Shown: positions 36,891 to 49,749, counted from the stretch's first letter. The stretch is DNA of 64,000 nucleotides from Bigelowiella natans CCMP2755 (GCA_000320545.1 ADNK01000506.1:155452-219451), one strand, 5' to 3'. The notes: generated by a model not told the origin, from the sequence alone. Translations and numbers: made by a program.

Positions 36891-39522
36891 TCAGCTGCTT
36901 AATTGCGCATACTCATCGTTAGCACTCTCGATTTCCCAACTTGCTTGCTCCTTGCACAAGGAGTTTATTTCTTTAACGACGCATATAAGATGACAGGCGG
37001 GATAGGAAGGAAGAAGAAGAAAAAGAGGACGAAGAGAGGGAACAGTATCTTTTTTACTCTCAACCAAAACCAACAACCACCTGTGAAATCCGCATTATGC
37101 GCTGTAAGGAGAAGGTTCTCGTGCTCCCATAGAGGGTTCGACCTAGGAAGGGGCTCAGTTCTGCCAACACAAACATGACGCGTTAGTAGCATAAAGGGAC
37201 TGGAATATGTCATTTCTCAGCGCATTGCTACGGGAGTTGATACAGCCTTTTTCTGTGGTTCAGTTTCGAAGGAATTTCCTATGATGGTGGTGGGGCTGAT
37301 ACTGTATATAGTTTTACACACAACCGAAAAACATCCAGAGCGGCACCCGCGATGCTTCCACTGCGTAAAGCCTTCATAGGATTTTAACGATAGAATTACT
37401 TTTCAAAGATAATTGTAGTGGTCAACCATGCGTTAGTGTCAAGAGGTATTCATTTATCATTGCCATCGTCAATTGCTTCATCATCATTGAGTCTGTTTTC
37501 GCTATTGGTTTCACTATTCTCTCCTCACGTGGTCAAGAGCTTCTTCATCCACAGCACTGCCTCTGGTTATCATTAGGAGTGAGGACACCCACCAGCCGCA
37601 GACGATATTAGACAAACCACAAGAAGATTAAGTATATGTCGAGTCGGCTTTGTTCGGTGTATAATGTACACGTAGAGCCTATGTGAGGTACCTTCCAATA
37701 CTGATGAATACTGAATGGGAGGGCATGGCCTCAAATTCCTTCGAGGACATAAAACCGTCCGTTTTTGGGGTACCAGGGAGAGAGCACACAACGAAGTCAC
37801 ACTCCCGCAACATCTCACATGCTGACTCCGAAGAATATATGGCATCTGGAAAGCAGCCAGGGAATAAGGGAGGAAACAAGTATGTTTATACGCAGGCGCC
37901 TATGCACACACAATGTGCGATGCGAGCAAGAGCAAATCCATTATCATTATCGTAATTATGACATGATTGTACTCACCCGCTATTTGGTGTTGTTGTTGCT
38001 GCTGTTTCGGGACATTCCTCTTAAGGGCTAGGATCTTCATACCGAATGCCCGCGCGAGCGTTGCCGTGGTCTGATACAACAAGGAGAATTAGAAGATGAG
38101 AAGAAAGGAGGAGAAAAGATAAAATCGAGGCGAATCCATTCTTGTGCTGTATATATAATGTTGATTGTAATCGTTTTCTTCCAATGTCGTACCGTAGCGA
38201 TGTGTCCGAATCCCACAAACCCGATCGTTTTACCGTAGAGGTGCCCCATGGTGAATTTGTCCCATTTCTTGTTCAACCGATTCTCCTACTCACCATACAC
38301 GACGATCAAGAGTGTGATGTCTATGATTCCAAGCACACAACATTATGACTTCAACGACGTGAGAGCTATCAATAGCCCTTCTGCATGAAAAATGCATTGC
38401 TCTCTTTTAAAAATAGGTAAAACGATGTAAATTTATCAAGAATCTTCAGGCCTTCTTCTTCTTCCTCTTGTTTTCTTCTTGAACCTGACAGCGAGGTATT
38501 TGCTTATTGAAGTAGAGGCAGGAGGTAAGAGCCCACTCTGCGAGCGAGTCTGAGTATGCTCCCCGTGCATTCGTAAGAGAAGCTCCCTCAAAGAGATCAG
38601 ATGCGCAGAACCCTTGGATATATTTACAACGTAAACCGCAAAAGCCACTAAATTCAAGCATACGTAGCTACCCACCCGTTCCTGCTGCTACTACTTGTGG
38701 GAAGACAACGAAACATGTTTATTTGTGGCAAAATTTTATGTGTGGGGAGGCAGGCAGGGGGACCCGAGAGAGCATCAATTCCGGTGAAGAAGGAATGGAG
38801 CCATTTCGGTGAGGACGACATTTTCCAGGCCGCAGAGAGAGCTGTAGTTGTGGGGAAAAGAGAAGGCCTATGCATCATTTCGCATAAGCAACATTTGATC
38901 AACTATCTTCTTCTAATTGGTTGGTAGTTGCAGGCTGACGAACGGTCGACTGACTCTCTGTGGATTTCATCGGCGCCACGAAGATGTACGCTTCACAAGT
39001 TGCCATCTGTTTCAAAAATATATCTATTTATTTTATCAGCTACGCGAATAATTTCTATGTGTACATACATAGTGTTCGCACAATACCTTTGAATCATGTT
39101 TAAGAAATGCTTCTGGCGTGTCACCGACTAAGAAATCCACGCCCTAGAGATGCGTGCGTGTCCCCAAAAAAAGAAGAAAAGTAAAGCCAAACTTTAATCA
39201 AATATAGTTCATTCATCATAGCCTCTATTATCATTGCAACCACCGCCATTGCTCTTTTACATGGTGATAACCACTTCTGCCGCTGCATGGTACAAAACAC
39301 ACCTCGAGCTGTGGTAGTTGTGCCAGCGCCGGGTTATCCAATTCGGAGACTACTGCAACGGTGGTGGTGGTATCATCACGACTGGCCTTTGCCGAGGATG
39401 AAAATGATGAATGAGGAGTTGATGAAGAAGATGACGATGCCGATGGTACTGGCAACCAATAAGCCACATCATGGAATGCCGCCGTCTGTCGAGCCACCGA
39501 GATTGGACGATGGTTGAGCAGA
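36891..39522 (-). CDS. D-2-hydroxyacid dehydrogenase (NAD-dependent), N-terminus incomplete
   Basis: Twelve exons in consistent phase: 39522-39303, 39143-39087, 39006-38940, 38841-38764, 38612-38485, 38282-38193, 38070-37977, 37845-37692, 37562-37529, 37371-37325, 37160-37081, 36970-36891. They give 375 residues plus a missing start. The first listed exon begins 1 nt into a codon, so an upstream exon exists, possibly ending at 'TACTGCCG' in the frame that starts at 39840. Motifs: LTNARGAYSDSLAEWAL (substrate domain), GKTIGFVGFGHIA (Rossmann glycines), and the catalytic triad Arg in SIGRGSAVDEE, Glu in FRTEPLP, His in LTAHNADFT. The family reduces 2-keto acids to D-2-hydroxy acids (glyoxylate/hydroxypyruvate reductase, phosphoglycerate dehydrogenase and others). 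No C-terminal ACT domain is present, which argues against a long-form phosphoglycerate dehydrogenase. Confidence 0.88.
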
Positions 39523-41473
39523 CTAGGGAACGCAGATGAGATCAGTATTTTGTGGGCCTGTCCAATTCTTTAGAATCATGCTTATACCTTCTTGCATGCG
39601 ATGCCAGTGAGGAACGTGTCAAGTTTATCTGAAGACTCTTGCCGAAGCGGAACGCCATAGCAGGATGCTCTGAACCCGAATACTAACAATGCTAACTTTT
39701 TTCTCCACACTATACCGGCAGTAACCGCCTGTAAAAAGTTTCCGTAGAACGATAAGATACAGATCAAACCCAGAGGATATTTCTAGGATTTCCTGATTTC
39801 CTTCAGGATTTCCATGCATTTCATCTACGATCGTAGTCATGTGGACAACCCATGCACAATCGTAATCTTCTTACGGAGGTAAACCCAGCCCATTTACGAA
39901 CGAAAATCGTATCTTATCCACAGCAGATAGCAGGAAAGCAAAGCGAAAAACGTTCTGAATTTTAGTACAGGAGACAAGGCTCTGAGCTCATTCCTTCGAA
40001 TTGTTTCACGAGAGGTACCTCACATGTCAAAGAAGAGCTCTACGAGAAACGACGAGAAGTTGTGTAAACAAGTGTTAATGAGTGATAATAAATATATCCT
40101 GGAAAATGAAAATATGGGAGTTCTTGTCCTGCGACTTGCCTGATTGAAAGAATGATAAAAAAGTGACATGTCATTTGGTTTGACTTTGAATTCCTCTCCT
40201 AACAGATAAACTAAGAGAAGATGTAGTTAAATTCAGGACTATTTTTTTTTTTGAAAATGACATTGTGGGCAAATAAGAGTTTTAATGATGCAGTTGCAGC
40301 TGTCTTAGTGCCATATTCATATGCGTTATGAGCACTCGTAAAAACTTTAAGGCACAAGATAGCTCTGAAAGTGTAAAGCAGCCGCTCATGTCACGATGTT
40401 AATTACCGTCCGAAATGCCCTGCGTTTCTGCTAACGTTTATAATTCTGAATCTTCAGGCTTCGGAATTTTAAAGTCGGTTCGAATACACTTGACAACAGC
40501 AAGTTTGTTCGAATTTTCCGAAGTCGCAAGGAAGCAACCTCCTTGAATCCTTTGCCGCGCGAACACAAGATGATGAATTGGATACCTCAATAGACGTTTC
40601 AGCATTTCAACAAAAATTCTGACCTCCTTTTCGAAAGAACTTGAGGAACATCATCCATTTGTGTGGTGCGTCATCATTTTGAATTGCCGTATGGTATAAA
40701 AAATAAGGGATAGAAATTATTTTAAATATGGATATTGCTGAAGTTTCCATCGAGCAAGGTTAATTCCCAATTGACGAGAAGTGTCTCCGGGGGTACCTTG
40801 GGGGGGGAGAGCGGCCAGAAGAAAGCAGAAGATAGTTGGGAAAATATTTATGGGCAGATCCTTTGATTTCGTTATTGGACCTTATAGGGGAATGCGTAAA
40901 AATTTCTATGATTCCTTCTTTTTTTCGAAAGTGACATTTGTTTGTAAGTTACGAATCTTTGCGTGTCCGTTCGAAAGAGAGTAGCGAGAGAGGTGGCAGT
41001 TGGGGTGTGCTTCAAATTTTCCTCATTCGAATGGCTTCTTTCGAACTAGCAAAGCGAATTTTGGCGAATATTGTGCTTGGAAATACTTCAATGTCTTTTT
41101 TCCTTCCTACCTCGCTAGAACTAGTTTTGTGCTGTACGTGGCGAATGATTCGTTGTCCACAAAATTAATAAACTAGTTTTTGGAGGAGTTTTGATCAGTC
41201 GTATTCGATTCCGAATGATAAGAAGATTTTATTCTCTGTGTTTCTTATCATGTGCTCTTTACAAACCGGGCTAACTAAGAAACGAATGCATTAATTTTCA
41301 ATAGAATTCTTATTCGTTACCGTGCGCCCAAATCAGAACTAAGTAAATGTGTTGTTTTCCACGTTTTCTTATATATTTGTTTCATGTATATCGACAGACT
41401 GAGACACAATCTGAAAAATCTGTGAGCAGTAGCTCAGAAGGAATAGTCAGCGATTCTCTAAGAGCACGTAACG
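39523..41473. promoter_or_regulatory. Divergent region: 5' end of dehydrogenase and upstream of membrane coiled-coil gene
   Basis: The first 320 bp probably hold the missing N-terminal exon(s) of the dehydrogenase. From 39850 to 41473 I find no exon. The sequence is AT-leaning with many TTCGAA/GAATTC-type words, unlike the GCATGC-rich 3' flanks. One 67-codon ORF at 40781 shows no recognisable content. Confidence 0.45.
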
Positions 41474-44400
41474 ATGGGAGGATGCCAACCTTCTCACTCG
41501 AAAGGCTGGGGTGCGCAAGCCAATGGCCAAACATTCCCTCAGCAGCTTCCTAGGAACGGTGGATCGTATCATCCGGTTGATTATGGTGGTACTGGAGAAA
41601 GCATGGGCAGAGAAGGCAAAGTCCTCAATGGAGAGCACGATGAAACGGACGATGAAGGGAGGGATGGTGATGGCGAGCTAGGGATCCGTAAGGATCCTGA
41701 GAACGTTCTCATTACTTTCTACAATCCATCGACGGAAGGTCTTCATGTCAAGGCATTCCAAAGCAAAGATCCGACCGCCTTCCACGAAGATCCTAGCCAG
41801 CAATGCTTTGGGGTAGCGAACCTCTTTGGCGGCCTCCTCGATACCTGCATGCATGGAAGTGACAAGTTCAAAGTGAAGACTACATCATCGAAATTGGAAA
41901 TAAAGAAGCAGGGCCTACTGGCAAAGTGCAAGCATGAATTCATAGTCGAGCCTGGGCAGACAACAACAGTACCAATGTCTGCTGAGAGTATTAAAATGAT
42001 CCACGTGTACACTCAGAGGAACTGGCCAGAAATTTGTGTTGCAGCATGCAGGATTCCTGGCGACAAAACAATCATGCTTCCCACACAATCTGAGGTTAAT
42101 GCAGTGAGGGACCGCAGTAAGATAAAAGTTGGTGAGGAGGAGGAAAACGGAGCAGGAGGAATTCGGACGTATAGCGTAGCGCTTGTTCTTGCTCTCATTG
42201 CTGTATTTGTCGTTCCGATTATCCTGTTTCAAATATTTTCATTTGCACGGTTAGTGCCAACCCCCAGCGATCATACCCCTTCCCCTCCGTCCTCGGCCGC
42301 TTCGGGAAGATTCGTTCCTAGTGGTAACCGCCCCCCAAACAATGGAGGAGGCTCTCCGCGAACTTCGTCGAAGCCGTCGCCTCTCCGGAGAAAACCGGCC
42401 CCGAAACCTTCGTCATCATCATCATCGTCATCTTCATCATACTCATTGATTCCTGGGTTATCGAAAATTGTGACTAACGATCTTCCGAATCTCCCATACG
42501 TGAATTCGGATCAGATGATGACGGGAGAAAAGATGATACAGACCGGGCGCTCTGCGGCGAAGATGGTCATCCCCACCACCGCCGCAGCATATGTGGTGTA
42601 CAACTACTTCAAGGACCGCCTCAATGCAAACGTGGAGATTCAACACGCGATCAGCAAGCAGCAGAATCGAACCAAAGACTTGCAGCACACAGTAGATCTT
42701 CTCCGGGTGTCTGAGGTGGGACGCAAAAAGAAGAATTATAAAGAAAAGAAGAGGAGAAGTTGATATTTCTGTTTTCATCATTACTATATCATTAAGTATT
42801 TTCACGATCGTTCCATATCTATTATAGCCATCATTGCATCTCACTCATCACCAATCTATTGTCATACTACCTACGTACGTAGCGACGACTAAGAGAGAGC
42901 ATCCACATGATCGAAGCTGCACGCTCCGATGCCGAAGCCAAGGGTCGAGAATTACGAGGCGAGATATCTGTGCTTCACAATGCGCTCAACAGGGCACAAG
43001 CGTCTCTCAAAGCGAAAAGTGAGCAGGCTGCCAGGGCCGCAGATGACGCAGCGGGCAAGATAAAGAAATTGAACACAGACGTTTCGGAACTCAAGACTCA
43101 GGTGTCTCAACTCGTTATGATGCAAGCATCATCTAAGGCAGAGATCAAGGTCGGTCGTTTCGAATATATTTTCGCATATGCTCTGCAGCGTGTCTTTATC
43201 ATTATCTTCATCACTTAGTATATTAACTTTTTCGTTAAATCATCTTTTTATCGATAATTCTTGCTGTGGTGGCGGTCTCGGTCTCCCCTTGCCACGTGTT
43301 TCGATGTTGTCATCGTTGTCTTTATCGTCCCTGTCCTTCACACAATTAGCTCAAGGAAAAAGAGCTAGCTGCTTACCGTCGTGAGCTTACCAACTTGCGC
43401 AAGGACATGTCAACTGCTGAATCATCTGCAAGAAACGCTGTGGGTACTGAGAAAGCAAGAATCGCCGAACTTACTCAAGTCATCCGCAACCTGAGGGACG
43501 AGCTCAAGAAAACCAAATACCAACGCCAAGTCCTCGAAGATCGAATGCGTGCGCAAACAGCCGCAATCGATGTTGCTAAGAGCGAGAAGATCAAATATGA
43601 GGACAAGATTCAAAACCTCGATATGGTCGTCCAGGCTCACAGGAACAAGGTCAATAGCCTCACTGATGCTTTGCAGAGAAAGACAGAGGCCCTTACTACC
43701 ACAAGCGCAGAGTCTCAAAATCATCAGCGAACCATCAAGGAACTGCAGATTTCTCAAAAGCGTGTGGAGGAAGAGCTAGCAGCTAGAAGCAAAGAACTCG
43801 CAGAGGCACGAGCCAACCTCAAAGTTGCAGAGGACACTGCTGCCAAGCTAAAGATTACCATCAAAGAGATGGATACTGATATCGAGCATCTCGAGCTCAA
43901 GATCTCTCATGCAGAACAGGTAAATGAGGACGGTCGCGTCAAGATTGCTCGGCTGTTGGAGGGCCTCTCTCTCGCAGAGAAAGGGGCATCGCAAAGCCAA
44001 GCAATGTTGGCCGAGAAGGAACTTGTTCTCGCCGAAAAGGAGCTAGAGTTGTCCAAGGAGATCACAAGGGAACATCGAACTTCAGCAGCGTAACGCACAG
44101 GCAGTGGAGGCCAACGAGAGTGCCAAGAAGATGGTAGGAAAGCTGCTCGACATCTAGCTGCTGTTGAATCAAACGCTACCAAGAAAGGCCGCCTGGCAAA
44201 GCCCGTAAGCTCCTCTTCTGTAACAGGATTGATCGAGAGCACGAAAGACATTGATGCGACCCTTAAGGCCTCTAAGAAGTCACTTCCTGCATTCTCTGAC
44301 ACTAATAAAAATGCAGCTGCAGCTTCGTCATCCTCTTCTTCGTCGCCATCATCTCCTGCAGGAGGTGAAAAGACCTCATCATCGTCGTCCTCATCATCAT

Positions 44401-44981
44401 CGTCATCGTTCTGGTTGTATGGTAGCTCTAAGCCAGCTCCACCACCAGCAAAATCATCTACAGGGAAGGCTTTCCCTGAAAGACTTAAGAATTGGGCGGA
44501 GAAGAGCCGGTGCTGGGCCAAAGAATGTGGCGATGCGATGGGAAAAGGCCAGAAGAGTGTTGCAAAGTGGGCTTCAGTCGGCCATAAACAGCTCCAAGCT
44601 TGGGTGAAGAAACTCAACGAATGGGTCCAGACACAACGTAAAAGCCTCAAAGACAAGAATATCAACGAGCAGAGCGTCCTTGCCACCCTCGGTTTCACCA
44701 CTTATTACTTGCTGCAAGCAAGGAAGGCGGCGTATGACCGACGCCTTGCCGCCCCAGATACCTCATCCAATGGACGCCGTTTTTTCCGCGACAGCTTCAG
44801 TCGCTCTACTCCCGTTAGGACCTCGAGAGCATACGATGCAACCAGAGAAAAATACTCATCATCGTCCTATGACGGGGACTACTCAAAGGCGGCTTATAAA
44901 GAATTTCCTGAAGTCATGAAGCTGTTTTATTCCTCTAACGAGGAGCTAGATCGAGTTAAACGAAAGCTCCAGCAGGGTTAG
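41474..44981 (+). CDS. Membrane-anchored long coiled-coil protein with an internal frame break
   Basis: Exons 41474-42715, 42898-43149 and 43350-44981, all in one phase; about 1040 codons. The N-terminus MGGCQPS fits N-myristoylation plus Cys palmitoylation. Residues about 70-210 are a compact globular region (ENVLITFYNPSTEGLHVKAF...) that I do not recognise. A transmembrane helix follows (VALVLALIAVFVVPIILFQIF, about 235-258). Then comes a Pro/Ser linker, and from residue about 395 a 350-residue coiled coil. At 44091-44093 the frame meets TAA, and the same frame resumes at about 44130 and runs to 44981. Between these points the +1 frame gives good coiled coil (NIELQQRNAQAVEANESAKK). This suggests two compensating single-base errors or a real lesion. 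The C-terminus has poly-Ser runs and a basic helix-rich region. Likely a tether or scaffold. Confidence 0.7.
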
Positions 44982-45224
44982 GTGTGCTGGTATGGTATGA
45001 ATAATACGAGGAGAAAGAAGCAGGAGGATGAGGAGGAGCAAGAACAAGAGAGGGGAGAGCTGAAGAAGACGAACAAGGGGGAGGTAGAGGATAACTTGCG
45101 GAAGAGGAAATATGTAAACCAATCCCAATAGCTCGGGGGAGGAATGAAGATTCTCCAACGCGCGCCATATATGATTGTTAGGTAGCGACGATGATGGTTC
45201 GCACCACCATCGTCACCAACTTCG

Positions 45225-45255
<31 letters not shown>

Positions 45256-46875
45256 TACAATCATTATAATCATTACTATAATCCCTACCATCACCAGCTT
45301 GAGGATATAAAATTTCGAGAATACAACTGAATATCATCGAATTTCAGCAGCAGCAGCAGAGATTCGATGGTGGAGGTGATGGGGAAAAATTGTAGTTCAC
45401 TCCAGCATAAATTAGTGTAAAGTAAACTAGTACGCTTATGCTTCTAGACGAGGATATCAACATTCAAATACAGATACTGCTTTTAGACATCTATACGCAT
45501 ACGTTGATTTGGCTATATCTACTTCAATATGCCAATAAAATAATATGAAGCACAGATAGTGTGCTACCATACCATACCATACTAGCATACCATACCATGC
45601 CATGCCACCGTGACATCATTTGTGTGGCAATTTGTGCGTTTGATTGAAGTTCCTAGCATCGGCAAATTAGCAACAAGCTGCATGCATCTGCGCGATGGTC
45701 AACAGCCACACTGTGCATGCATGCGCAGCGCACATGCAGCTATGCAGCACAAACCATCTGTGCCGCTGCGTGCACACAATTCATCCAAACATACTATAGA
45801 CACAATATATATAATATATACGTATATATACGTATGTCCATTGCACATCCATGTTAGCTAGCTAGCTAGACATACACAATGTGCGTAGACGTGCATGCTA
45901 GCATGATGAGCTGTTGCTACACAACGTGCACGCGTAGATGTTCTAGATGTTGCATGCTAGCTATAGCATGCTAGCATGGCATGCTCACCAATACGTTAGC
46001 AAATCTAGAAATGCTTCCACTGTGCTAGCTGTGCGTTGCCATCTAGCTAGCTAGCTAGCTAGTCATGCATGCCAAGCTAGCAAGCTAGTATACTAGCAAG
46101 GCAAAACGGCAATGACAACACTTGCTGCTAGTTTGTGCAGATGCGTCCCTACGCGGACAGGAAACATCAGCTATTGATCGTTTCCACTCTCGAGTCTCGA
46201 CCAGACTCATCCCAAGCTCGTTGACCTTGACTTCAAACGCAGGGTCAGAGCACTCCTGGCCTGTCCACCAATCTAGCAATGGCAACTTGCGTCGCAGCTC
46301 TCACTCGTCCATCAAACCCGACATCCCTGCTTCCGAATGCAGAGCATGCTGGCATGCGGGCACTTTGAGTGCTGCCTAGCTAGCTAGATGAATGGCACAT
46401 TGTGTCAGAGGAGTGTGTGCGCTGTGCTTGTGATTTCACCATGCTTATTAGCATGTCATTCTAGCAATTCAGTTCAGCAGCAGGTCCGCAGTGGGTGAAA
46501 TTTTGGGTTGTGAATTTTGGAGCATGCTACGAGCAGATATGGGAATCAAAAATAGGGGTCAGGCACATGGTCTGCTGCGATCATGACATTCCAGCATTGA
46601 CCGACTCAAACATGCAGCGCTAGCTAGCTGGGTAGGAGCAACAGCCAAAATGCGCAAGGCCACTTGCACGTGCATGCGTCTAGACTAGTTAAGGTTGTAG
46701 ATCAACACCACGCTCGGCCGCAGTGTGTAGCTTGTCACAGCTGCAACACATGTGTGTCTCACATGGAGCTCTAGCTCTCTAGCTAGCTAGCTATAAGACG
46801 AATGTAATGAAACGATTACATTTTTTTCACTTCATTGCATTGTAATTGACTGCTAGTCATCATACAAGCACAACA
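44982..46875. other. Convergent intergenic gap, the densest palindromic island
   Basis: No coding exon. A (CAT)n run lies at about 45222-45257 and an ACCAT repeat at about 45568-45605. From 45680 to 46800 the DNA is packed with GCATGC, GCTAGC, CTAGCTAGCTAG and TCTAGA, for example a run of about five CTAG units at 46042-46062 and CATGCTAGCATG-type words nearby. It separates the convergent coiled-coil and membrane-protein genes. Confidence 0.65.
45568..45605. repeat. ACCAT pentanucleotide tandem repeat
   Basis: CATACCATACCATAC repeats with small variants (CATGCCATGCC) at the left edge of the palindromic island. Confidence 0.85.
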
Positions 46876-47694
46876 TCAATAATCAACTTCGATGGCAGCA
46901 GAACTGAGCAGGGCATCGGTATCATTCAGATGAGTAGCACCACCATGTTGTTGGTGATGATTATGCTGGTGATTTCCAACTAAGTCGTCCTGGTTCTCTT
47001 CTGGAATTATGGAAAGCTGAGCGGTAGAGGGAGATCTCCTTCGTCCCTTTCTGTCGCACTTTTTTGTTTTTCTCTTCTTCTTTCTCTCTTTATCAGCAGA
47101 AACTAGCAGGGTCGCCACCCAGTTTTTGTCCTTCCTTACATCTATTCTTCTGCCGCCGCTGCTCACACTTGAGACCTGCTGCTGAGACATACTTGCTTTC
47201 AGTATCTCATCGATCTCGTTACATACATTATCGTCGTCTTCATCGTCATCGTCGTAATCGTAGCCATCGTGTTTTCCCTCCTCCTCTTCCGTATCAACTG
47301 ACAAATCCTTAAGCACTCTCTTCGCTAATTCATCGCTATCCTGCATCCATTTGCCGCGCTTACTTAGGCCTTCTGTCTTGCTGCCACTGTACAAACAGCT
47401 GTATCTTGCAAACAGTAGCAGCATGATCACCACAAAGCATATCCAGAGCAGATAGGCGTGGTCTAAGTGTGGGAGGTTCTTTGTCCCATAATGAACCAGC
47501 TTCAGCTTTAGTTCTCTGGCTGAGTGGCTTATAGTTTTCCCTGATTGATGAGGAAGCGACAGGTCAGGAACAAAGGATTTGGTCGAAAACGACGACAACG
47601 ACGAAGTGGAAGTGAGACAACCACTTGCAGCAGCATTAACGACGCAATGCAAGCACCACAGAAGATCATTTAAATCCATACTTGAACCCTGCAT
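46876..47694 (-). CDS. Single-pass membrane protein segment with acidic and basic tails
   Basis: An uninterrupted 272-codon frame from ATG at 47694. A transmembrane helix lies at about residues 82-101 (YLLWICFVVIMLLLFARYSC), after a Ser-rich N-terminal part. The C-terminal side has a Glu/Asp block (DYDDDDEDDDN), a Lys/Arg block (KERKKKRKTKK) that could be a nuclear or ER signal, and His/Gln-rich sequence. I recognise no family. It overlaps the end of the upstream frame by 29 bp, so it is either the last exon of the upstream locus (acceptor ATATAG at about 47700) or a separate gene. Confidence 0.55.
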   Translation of the reverse strand: MQGSSMDLNDLLWCLHCVVNAAASGCLTSTSSLSSFSTKSFVPDLSLPHQSGKTISHSARELKLKLVHYGTKNLPHLDHAYLLWICFVVIMLLLFARYSCLYSGSKTEGLSKRGKWMQDSDELAKRVLKDLSVDTEEEEGKHDGYDYDDDDEDDDNVCNEIDEILKASMSQQQVSSVSSGGRRIDVRKDKNWVATLLVSADKERKKKRKTKKCDRKGRRRSPSTAQLSIIPEENQDDLVGNHQHNHHQQHGGATHLNDTDALLSSAAIEVDY

Positions 47695-49749
47695 CTTCTA
47701 TATTAATATCATAATTTAAATTTCTTCTTCTTCTTCTTCTAGTTCTTCTTCTCGATCTTGTTCGTTTGCATGAGCTAATACTACTACTACTACTACTATT
47801 TCTACCTAGGGTTCCCATGTCGCAGAAAACGTGCGCACATTTGGCTGCGCTACTACCGCCACCATTGTTGCTACTGCTCTTTGATACATTTGCTTGTGCT
47901 GAAACATGTGAATCTGCTGCTTCTTCTGCGTCGTTCGCTCTGGGGGATCCCGCCAACTTCTGCACAGAGTCAATGGACGACGATGTCGTTTTTTCGTCAT
48001 CGGCGATGTGTCCTTCTCGTGAGAGCTGATGATTCCGTTGTAGCTCTTGATATGCTGCTAGACAACCTGCAGAAAGACTCCCGAGCTGGAAGCCCCCATG
48101 AAGGCAGTGAAGCCTATAAGCGAAGCAGAATCGTAGGAGAATAATAAACCACATAATCATCATTATCATCATCATCATCAACGCCCAAAAATGCTTATTC
48201 CATCAACAAAAGTCGATAAAATAGACACCGTTCTGACTTCTTCTATTTCTTCTTCTCGTTCTTCATGAAGAGGCACCATACTACTGCGACTACCATAATC
48301 GCGGGGAGCTTGCAGCAGCCTTACAATGGGAGGCAATGTCGCCCCCACATGCAATTAATGTGGACTCTAACGGCCTTTCCAGAACAGCTGATCCAATTGT
48401 TGGTGGAAGAGGATGAGTATGTAACATTAGACTATTATTCTCGCATAGCAGTGGTATACCTTTGCATCCAACAGCCACGTTCAAGCTATGGTTTTTCTGC
48501 AACATTTCTAGTTTGGCGATGCAAGAACGAGAGTCGTCTGTTGTCGATGATAGTAGTGTGAAGATATTCTCAGGGATATGGCGAGGCGCGGCTCTTCCTT
48601 TTGATTCCGTTGTGAGATTCTTTGCTGGACGTACAAGACGCAAATGATGGCGATGATGAGAGGAAGGAGCGCCTTCTGTTCCATTTTGTTGAGTACTCTT
48701 GTTGATTCTGGTCGTTGTGCTGTCAGCATCGCTCGATGAAGTATCAGTCATCGTTTCTGTTGGTGAGCATATTCTCTTCAAATCCATTCTGTTATAGCAA
48801 GAAAGAGAGGGAAAAAACATATTCTCATCACAGAAAAGAAGTTGAGAAAGAATGCGCACGGATATGAAAATATCTTATGTTTATAAATTTATGTCGTCTT
48901 CACGATTAGTTTTTGATATGTTTCGCCGGTATTTTTTTGCGCATGCATGTCATACCTGCAGTGAGATCCAAACATGTCCTCGGGTGAATGGCTGTTGTCT
49001 ATATTTTTCGCATCGCCACTGCTGGTGAGAATCTCCAGTATTCCTCCTCCTCCTCCTCCTCCTCTTCCTAACCCACCAACTACTATTTCGTTGGTTTCAT
49101 CGTCGTTGATATCTTTGATAGCGGAGGGGAGTTGTACGGTCCTGAAGAGTGATGAGAAGAGCTCAGCAAGCCTCGGAATAGGAGATGAAGATGTCATTTT
49201 CCGGAAAAGTGAGGGCTGCTCCTCCTCAACTTTGACAACTCTCGGTGGAAGAAGTTGATGCCTGAGAAACAGATTGTTTTTTATTGTTTGGGGAGCTCTA
49301 AAGTGTTCCTCTTCGATGATGATTCTGGGGCCCTATCAAATGCAGAACAGGAGTGTGTGAATTAGAGCTTGATCAATGCCGACGTTCAGGCAAATGCTGT
49401 ATTCCTCACCGATTCCCTTGCCCCTGGTAAGATATGAATGCCTCCCTCAAAGGCGTGTGGACCGAGATTCTCAGGGATATTTTCAAAGGGATTCTGATGT
49501 CCCTGCTGCTGGTTGAAAAACGAAGCGTTTATTACATTACGTGGAATGACTACTTCACCAATCAACAATAAAATCTTATTCACAGGAGGATCATGGGTCG
49601 AAAAATTTGTGTAGTGGTACCATTTGGGCGGCAGTAGGAAAGGGAAAACCCGGAATTTTAGGAAGCATGCTCTCCAGCACCACAGGGCCTGGCCCCAAAA
49701 TCTCCTCATTGATTGATATCACTCCATCATTGTTCCCCTTGAGCCCGTT
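47666..49749 (-). CDS. Hypothetical multi-exon protein, 5' end unresolved
   Basis: Exons in matching phase: 49749-49621, 49508-49410, 49332-48956, 48788-48460, 48113-48067, then about 48025 down to a donor near 47810 or the stop at 47666. Text includes INEEILGPGPVVLESMLPK, FENIPENLGPHAFEGGIHIL, IIIEEEHFRAPQTIKNN and a Ser/Lys/Arg-rich remainder. A 41-bp intron (48066-48026) is needed to hold the frame, at the short end for this window. N-terminal exons may reach about 50270, where frames such as HGRIKFDIPWLEGNGVKSF occur, but I could not join them. No family recognised. It probably forms one transcription unit with the membrane-protein frame downstream. Confidence 0.5.

Noticed and set aside
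44081-44100. A 15-bp GTAACGCACAGGCAG 'intron' that would remove the TAA in the coiled-coil gene
   Set aside because: It is far shorter than any other intron here, and the joined protein would lose coiled-coil character, while the +1 frame keeps it.
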